From Dielma fastidiosa (GTDB taxonomy: Bacteria > Bacillota_I > Bacilli_A > Erysipelotrichales > Erysipelotrichaceae): DNA of 64,000 bases. Both the position numbers and the translations under genes were made by a program. Every line of letters begins with the position of its first letter. The stretch's first letter is position 1. A model generated the notes under the pieces. It was given only the letters and a program-made list of their open reading frames with translations. It did no database searches and was not told where the DNA came from. The stretch spans positions 1 to 64,000 of the forward strand of contig NZ_HE578933.1 in assembly GCF_000313565.1 (NCBI RefSeq), read 5' to 3'. This document shows, piece by piece, positions 59,713 to 64,000 of this stretch.

Positions 59713-61377
59713 ATGCCTACTGAACTCATGCCAGAAGCTGCCGTCCAATGGGACCTGATCATTGGTGGTTTTGCCTTCTTTTTATTTGGCATCCAGTATA
59801 TGGGTGACGGATTAAAGAGCATTGCCGGTGATAAGCTGCGTTACTTTATTGACAAATACACATCAAAACCATGGATGGGAATTATTATCGGTGCCTTGGT
59901 TACCGTAGTAATTCAGTCAAGCTCAGCAACCACAGCCATTGCCATCGGATTTGTGCGTGCTGGAATCATGCGGCTCGATCAGGCCATCGGGGTTATTATG
60001 GGAGCTAACATCGGTACGACCGTAACCGCCTTCCTGATTGGTCTGAATGTCGAACAGTTTTCATTATATTTTGTATTTATCGGTGTTTTGTTTATTGTTT
60101 TCTCAAAACGGCGCAAAACAACCTACATGGGAGAAATCATTCTCGGCTTTGGTATCCTGTTTTTCGGACTAAAGCTGATGGGTGATGAATTATCGATGAT
60201 CGGTGAATATCCGCAGTTTGAAGCGGTAGTAACCGCTATGGCGCAGAATCCGATTCTGGCGCTTTTGGGCGGTACCCTGATGACCGGTCTTGTACAGTCA
60301 TCAAGTGCTGTCATCGGTATTATTCAAAAGCTGTACAGCTCAGGCGCGATTACTATTGCTGTTGCCCTGCCCTTTGTCTTCGGCAGCAACATCGGTACTA
60401 CTATCACCGCGATCTTTGCGGCTATCGGAGGTTCCATTTCCAGTAAACGGGCAGCTGGCATTCACGTAATGTTTAACGTATTCGGTACCCTGCTCTTCAT
60501 GCTGATTCTGAAACCTTTTACCGGTTTTATCAGCACTGTCTCCACGCATTTTGCCATTAACAGCATGATGCAGATTGCCTTTGCGCATATCGTCTTTAAC
60601 TTATCTACGACGATTCTCGCCTATCCATTTATTAATCTAATGGTCAAAGCGGTTAAAACACTGATTCCCGGTGATGAGAATCAGCGCATTGAAGTCAACA
60701 TGGAAAATCTTGATCCTAAGATTGCCGCGACCTTACCGGCCGGTGCCTTGGGCGTATCTAAGCAGGCTACGATTAAAATGGGAATGCTTGCCTATGATTC
60801 CCTGAAAAACACAAAGGATTATTTTAATACAAAACAAAAACGTTATTCAGAATCTACGCATCAATGTGAGGAAGCAATTAATTCACTGGACAGTAAGATT
60901 ACCGATTATCTGATGGAAATTGCCCATCACAATCTTGGCACGAACGATACAGATGAATTGATCGCCAATCTTAAATCGTTAAAAGATATTGAACGTATGG
61001 GCGATTTAGCAATGAATCTAAGAGAATTTTATTCTATGGCTTTTGAGGAAAAAGGTAAATTCTCTGAAGGCGCGATTGCAGATGTCAATGAAATGTATGA
61101 TATTATCCTTGAGATGACAAAGCTGGCCATTGATTATTTTAATACCCGTGATGAAAAGCTGATCGACATGATTCAGGATAAAGAAAACTATCTTGATCTG
61201 ATTGAAGAAAAAGCCCGTCAGCGTCACTTTAAACGTATGGCCCAATCAGAATGTGCAAGAGCGATTACCGGCAGTGTTTATATTGATATTCTATCCAATC
61301 TTGAACGTGTCGGCGATCATGCCTGCAACATCGTACGCAACTGTAATATCGAATTGCCATTACATAACAGTTTATAA
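59713..61377 (+). CDS. Na/Pi cotransporter family protein with PhoU-like domain
   Basis: 554 residues. The N-terminal half has eight or more hydrophobic segments with the two inverted QSSSATT / QSSSAVIG motifs (near 75 and 196) of the NptA/PNaS family. The C-terminal 220 residues are a PhoU-like helical domain with two repeats (DIERMGDLAMNL and NLERVGDHACNI). It probably imports phosphate with sodium. A Pho-box-like repeat precedes it. The separate phoU-pstB genes lie 1.4 kb away. Confidence 0.92.
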   Translation: MPTELMPEAAVQWDLIIGGFAFFLFGIQYMGDGLKSIAGDKLRYFIDKYTSKPWMGIIIGALVTVVIQSSSATTAIAIGFVRAGIMRLDQAIGVIMGANIGTTVTAFLIGLNVEQFSLYFVFIGVLFIVFSKRRKTTYMGEIILGFGILFFGLKLMGDELSMIGEYPQFEAVVTAMAQNPILALLGGTLMTGLVQSSSAVIGIIQKLYSSGAITIAVALPFVFGSNIGTTITAIFAAIGGSISSKRAAGIHVMFNVFGTLLFMLILKPFTGFISTVSTHFAINSMMQIAFAHIVFNLSTTILAYPFINLMVKAVKTLIPGDENQRIEVNMENLDPKIAATLPAGALGVSKQATIKMGMLAYDSLKNTKDYFNTKQKRYSESTHQCEEAINSLDSKITDYLMEIAHHNLGTNDTDELIANLKSLKDIERMGDLAMNLREFYSMAFEEKGKFSEGAIADVNEMYDIILEMTKLAIDYFNTRDEKLIDMIQDKENYLDLIEEKARQRHFKRMAQSECARAITGSVYIDILSNLERVGDHACNIVRNCNIELPLHNSL

Positions 61378-61404
61378 AAGAAAGCCAAAAAGCTTTCTTT
61401 TTTT
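61376..61404. terminator. Bidirectional terminator between the Na/Pi cotransporter and SDR genes
   Basis: A 10-bp perfect stem AAAAGAAAGC (61376-61385) / GCTTTCTTTT (61392-61401) with a 6-base loop; T runs continue to 61405. Confidence 0.75.
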
Positions 61405-62162
61405 TATATTTTCATTTTTGCGACAGCTGCCATTTTCAATCGCTTTGGCAGCCAGCGTATCAGCTGATTCATCGTGCCAGGAATAATGATTTCCTGATCT
61501 TTCATCAATCCATGATAGGCGGCCTTGGCGGCCCTTTCTGGAGATCCAGCAAATTTGGGCGTTGGTTTTCCTGCTTTCGTGAAGAAAGCTGTATGGGTTG
61601 AACCAGGACAGAGTACAGAGATATGGATCCCGCTGTTTTTAGCTTCATAGCGGATAGCTTGAGTATAGCTTAAAACATAGGCCTTGCTGGCATAATAGGA
61701 GGCTGTATAAGGTCCTGGCTGAAAGGCGCCGATCGATGCCACATTTAAAATGCGGCCGCCGCTTTGCTGATGCTCAGCGATAAACAGCTTGCAAAGCATC
61801 GTTAATGAAATTATATTCAGCGTCAGCATCTGCAGCTCCCTGTCAGCATCCAGTGTCTCACTTTTCCCGATTAAACCTAAGCCGGCATTATTTATCAAAA
61901 TATTAAATCGCACATCATCTGCCTTAAGTGACGCATAAAGCTTAAATGCCGCGTCATTGACTGCCAGATCCTGTTCATAAATCAATATTGGAACCGCATA
62001 CTCTGCCTTTAATTTACACTGCGCTGCAAGCAGATGGCTCATAACCGATGAAACCAAGATTAAACCATAGCCATGGCTTGCGAATACCTCCGCCAGCGCA
62101 TAACCGATGCCGCTTGTCGCACCGGTAATCAGCACATATTCCTTATCCATTGACGCAGCCAT
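61404..62162 (-). CDS. Short-chain dehydrogenase/reductase
   Basis: 252 residues. Rossmann GATSGIGYALAEVFASHG near 14-31, NNAGLG near 90, catalytic NVASIGAF Ser, YYASKAYVLSY Tyr and Lys. No cofactor-specific acidic residue can be assigned safely. The C-terminus is basic (RLKMAAVAKMKI), of unclear meaning. It overlaps the upstream GNAT gene by one base and is probably cotranscribed with it. Substrate unknown. Confidence 0.85.
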   Translation of the reverse strand: MAASMDKEYVLITGATSGIGYALAEVFASHGYGLILVSSVMSHLLAAQCKLKAEYAVPILIYEQDLAVNDAAFKLYASLKADDVRFNILINNAGLGLIGKSETLDADRELQMLTLNIISLTMLCKLFIAEHQQSGGRILNVASIGAFQPGPYTASYYASKAYVLSYTQAIRYEAKNSGIHISVLCPGSTHTAFFTKAGKPTPKFAGSPERAAKAAYHGLMKDQEIIIPGTMNQLIRWLPKRLKMAAVAKMKI

Positions 62163-62719
62163 TAAACAGCTTTTGGATAATCCTGAGCAAGCAGCGCATA
62201 GACCGCCATATCGGCTAATCCCGCTTGATTAATGCCGGTCTGCCTCAACGTTCCTTCATACTGCAGGCCGCACTTTGCCATTACCTTTCCAGAATTAGGA
62301 TTTAATACATCATGATGAGCCTCAATGCGGTTTACCTGCACTTCTTCAAACAAGAACTGAATCACTGCCGCAAAAGCTTCCGTGGTAATTCCCTGATGCC
62401 ACCACTTTCTTGACAGGCAATAACCGATATGCACACACTTGATGTCTTCCTCAATTTTAACCACTGAAATATTGCCGATTACCTCATCATTATCCTTTAA
62501 AGCAATAGCCCACATATACTGCTGATCATGATCCTGAATGATCCATTCATTCAAAATCATTTTAGTCACCTCAACCGATGAATGTGCCGGCCAAGTCAGA
62601 TAACGGGTAACCTCGGGATCACTGGCCCAGTTATGATACATATTTTCAGCATCCTCAATCTTAAATTTTCTCAAAACCAAACGTTTGGTTGTCAGCAAGG
62701 CGGTTCCTTTATGATGCAT
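62162..62719 (-). CDS. GNAT family N-acetyltransferase (RimJ/RimL-like)
   Basis: 185 residues. N-terminal TTKRLVLRKFKIEDAENMYHNWASDPEVTRYLTWPAH, acetyl-CoA region IGYCLSRKWWHQGITTEAFAAVIQFLF, and the closing NRIEAHHDVLNPNSGKVMAKCGLQYEGTLR, a typical RimJ-type pattern. The ATG at 62719 follows AAAGGAG; ORF extension to 62746 adds nine residues upstream of that site. The acceptor is unknown; ribosomal protein or small-molecule amines are possible. Confidence 0.85.
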   Translation of the reverse strand: MHHKGTALLTTKRLVLRKFKIEDAENMYHNWASDPEVTRYLTWPAHSSVEVTKMILNEWIIQDHDQQYMWAIALKDNDEVIGNISVVKIEEDIKCVHIGYCLSRKWWHQGITTEAFAAVIQFLFEEVQVNRIEAHHDVLNPNSGKVMAKCGLQYEGTLRQTGINQAGLADMAVYALLAQDYPKAV

Positions 62720-62773
62720 AATCTTCACTCCTTTAATTTTAACCATTATAGCTCACTCCCTGGTTTCAAGCAA

Positions 62774-62797
62774 GAAAAAAAGCCATTTGCATGGCTT
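62774..62797 (-). terminator. Terminator of phoU
   Basis: Minus-strand stem AAGCCAT / ATGGCTT with a GCAA loop, followed by about six T. It overlaps the phoU stop by a base or two. Confidence 0.75.
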
Positions 62798-63434
62798 ATC
62801 CAAAATCATAGTGCTGACCCTTCACACAATAAATTACATGCTCACAGATATTAATCGTATGGTCACCGGCACGTTCAATGCTTCTTAAAATCTGCGAGCC
62901 TCTCAGCATGATCCGCAGTGACTGCTGATCCGCGTTTTCCTCTAATGTCTGATAGCATTCCTCAATTAACAGATCAATTTCTTTATCTCTTTCAGGAATA
63001 TCAAAGGCCATATCTACATCCTTTTCCTCATAGCAAAGCATTGCTGCCTTCAGCATCTCAACCATCTTTTCTTCCATTTGAATAATATATGCCTCAACTG
63101 TAGGATTAATTGAATCATTTCTGATAATATAGGAAGCGATATTTTTCGCATAGTCACCGATTCGTTCAAGTTCTGAGGCAATTTTAATAGCGGATATAAC
63201 CCGCCGAAGATCACTGGCTACCGGTGACAGCAGCGCAAATACCGAAATAGCGATATCATTAATTTCCTCTTCCATGTTATTGATGAAGCTGTCTGCCTTA
63301 ATCAGTTCCAGGGCCTGCGCGCGGTCCTTTGACACATAAAGCCGCTGCAGCGTTTCATGCATGGAAATAACACGGCTGCCCATCTTCACAACCGAATATT
63401 CTAACACTTCAACTTCTTTATCAATTTTAACCAT
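62796..63434 (-). CDS. phoU: Phosphate transport regulator PhoU
   Basis: 212 residues, two three-helix PhoU repeats with SELERIGDYAKNIA near 90-103 and RSIERAGDHTINICEHVIYCVKG near 188-210. It modulates the Pst transporter and PhoR/PhoB-type signalling. It follows pstB by 9 bases; pst structural genes are beyond the right edge. A terminator follows its stop, so it ends the pst operon. Confidence 0.94.
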   Translation of the reverse strand: MVKIDKEVEVLEYSVVKMGSRVISMHETLQRLYVSKDRAQALELIKADSFINNMEEEINDIAISVFALLSPVASDLRRVISAIKIASELERIGDYAKNIASYIIRNDSINPTVEAYIIQMEEKMVEMLKAAMLCYEEKDVDMAFDIPERDKEIDLLIEECYQTLEENADQQSLRIMLRGSQILRSIERAGDHTINICEHVIYCVKGQHYDFG

Positions 63435-63443
63435 AACCCTCTC

Positions 63444-64000
63444 CTATCCGAAACGGCCTGTAATATAATCTTCCGTTCGCTTATCTAATGGCTGTTTAAA
63501 TAATTTTGATGTTTCCTGAAATTCAATAACTTCTCCCAATAAGAAGAAAGCTGTATAATCACTGACTCTTGCCGCCTGCAGCATGCTGTGAGTGACAATG
63601 ATGATTGTATAGTCATGCTTAAGCTCTTCAATAAGATCTTCAATCTTAGCGGTGGCTATTGGATCAAGGGCACTGGTCGGCTCATCCATTAAGATAACCT
63701 CCGGCTCCATCGCAATCGCTCTGGCAATGCATAAACGCTGCTGCTGACCGCCGGACAACCCCATCGCTGAATCATTAAGCCGATCACTCACTTCATCCCA
63801 TAGGGCTGCCTGCTTTAATGATGTCTCAACGATTTGCGTAAGCAGATGCTTGTCCTTGATTCCCTGACAGCGCGGGCCATAGGCTACATTGTCAAAGATA
63901 CTCATAGGAAATGGGTTTGGTTTTTGGAAAACCATACCTACCCGGGTACGCAGATCCACCACATTCATCTTGCCCGAATTAATATCTGTATCATTAATCG
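63444..64000 (-). CDS. pstB: Phosphate ABC transporter ATPase PstB (5' end cut by window edge)
   Basis: The C-terminal two thirds of PstB. The visible 184 residues include [24 protein letters not shown] (Q-loop, PstB-specific), [33 protein letters not shown], the H-loop VTHSM, and [25 protein letters not shown] at the end. The frame stays open to base 64000, with residues IND...SGKM upstream of an internal ATG at 63968, so that ATG is not the true start. Walker A lies outside the window. Confidence 0.95.
   Translation of the reverse strand, partial: INDTDINSGKMNVVDLRTRVGMVFQKPNPFPMSIFDNVAYGPRCQGIKDKHLLTQIVETSLKQAALWDEVSDRLNDSAMGLSGGQQQRLCIARAIAMEPEVILMDEPTSALDPIATAKIEDLIEELKHDYTIIIVTHSMLQAARVSDYTAFFLLGEVIEFQETSKLFKQPLDKRTEDYITGRFG

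Noticed and set aside
59713-61377. Gene symbol nptA for the Na/Pi cotransporter
   Set aside because: Family membership is clear but the substrate and orthology are not proven, so no symbol was assigned.
1-64000. tRNA, rRNA, CRISPR array, insertion sequence or prophage
   Set aside because: None was seen on reading the window; all larger stretches are covered by coding genes.

Overview
The window looks like a chromosomal segment of an endospore-forming, low-to-mid GC Firmicute. The coding style and protein flavour suggest the Erysipelotrichia side of the phylum, which is an inference. Supporting points are Spo0A, SpoIVB, SpoIIM and SpoIVA, a Bacillus-like order of housekeeping genes, a ComG pseudopilus operon, an FMN riboswitch before ribU, and strong AGGAGG ribosome binding sites. 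No rRNA, tRNA, CRISPR array, insertion sequence or prophage was recognised. Coding density is high and no gap without a gene exceeds 300 bases.

Layout. (1) 1-14190, + strand: nusB-xseA-xseB-ispA-dxs-tlyA, then recN, spoIVB, spo0A, dinB, spoIIM, xerD, deoB and an Mrp ATPase. This is the classic Firmicute order, but argR is absent before recN. (2) 14200-17160, accessory: a small membrane protein, a secreted protein, xpt, then a cyclophilin-like lipoprotein with an 82-residue partner. (3) 17268-20607: a polar amino-acid ABC transporter divergent from a LysR regulator. (4) 20620-25560: a DeoR-type regulator and a mannose-family PTS operon carrying a BtpA/SgcQ barrel protein and a HAD phosphatase, with a striking array of direct repeats at the operon promoter. 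(5) 25611-36881, mostly - strand: an Ig-like surface protein, a zinc peptidase, HU, spoIVA, a DUF1836 protein, gpsA, der, cmk, a tail-anchored coiled-coil protein, ribU with its riboswitch, and efp; a threonine aldolase gene is inserted on the + strand. (6) 37019-41777: the comG operon (comGA to comGG, including a 56-residue comGE with a TTG start), a metallo-beta-lactamase-fold hydrolase and rpmG. (7) 41872-47725: a class B PBP, divergent ispG, and an AraC-regulated ABC exporter. (8) 47867-59564: nfo, cshB, inverted ispH, trmK, sigA, dnaG, glyQS, recO, era, cdd, dgkA, ybeY and a stand-alone C39-like protein. (9) 59713-64000: a Na/Pi cotransporter behind a Pho-box-like repeat, an SDR and a GNAT protein, then phoU and a pstB cut by the window edge.

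How the parts work together. Four isoprenoid genes (ispA, dxs, ispG, ispH) imply the MEP pathway. Replication, repair and translation are represented by dnaG, sigA, xse, recN, recO, nfo, glyQS, efp and era. Sporulation control can be read in the DNA: perfect 0A boxes lie before spo0A and spoIIM, a sigma-E-like promoter lies before spoIVA, and a hairpin sequesters the spoIVB ribosome binding site. Phosphate uptake appears twice at the right end.

The most promising leads are the PTS/BtpA locus with its paired 10-bp-spaced operator array, an EF-P whose loop tip has Met in place of Lys/Arg, the spoIVB hairpin, the Pho-box-like array before the Na/Pi cotransporter, and the small C39-like protein next to ybeY. 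Function assignments rest on motif recognition and gene order. No database search was run.
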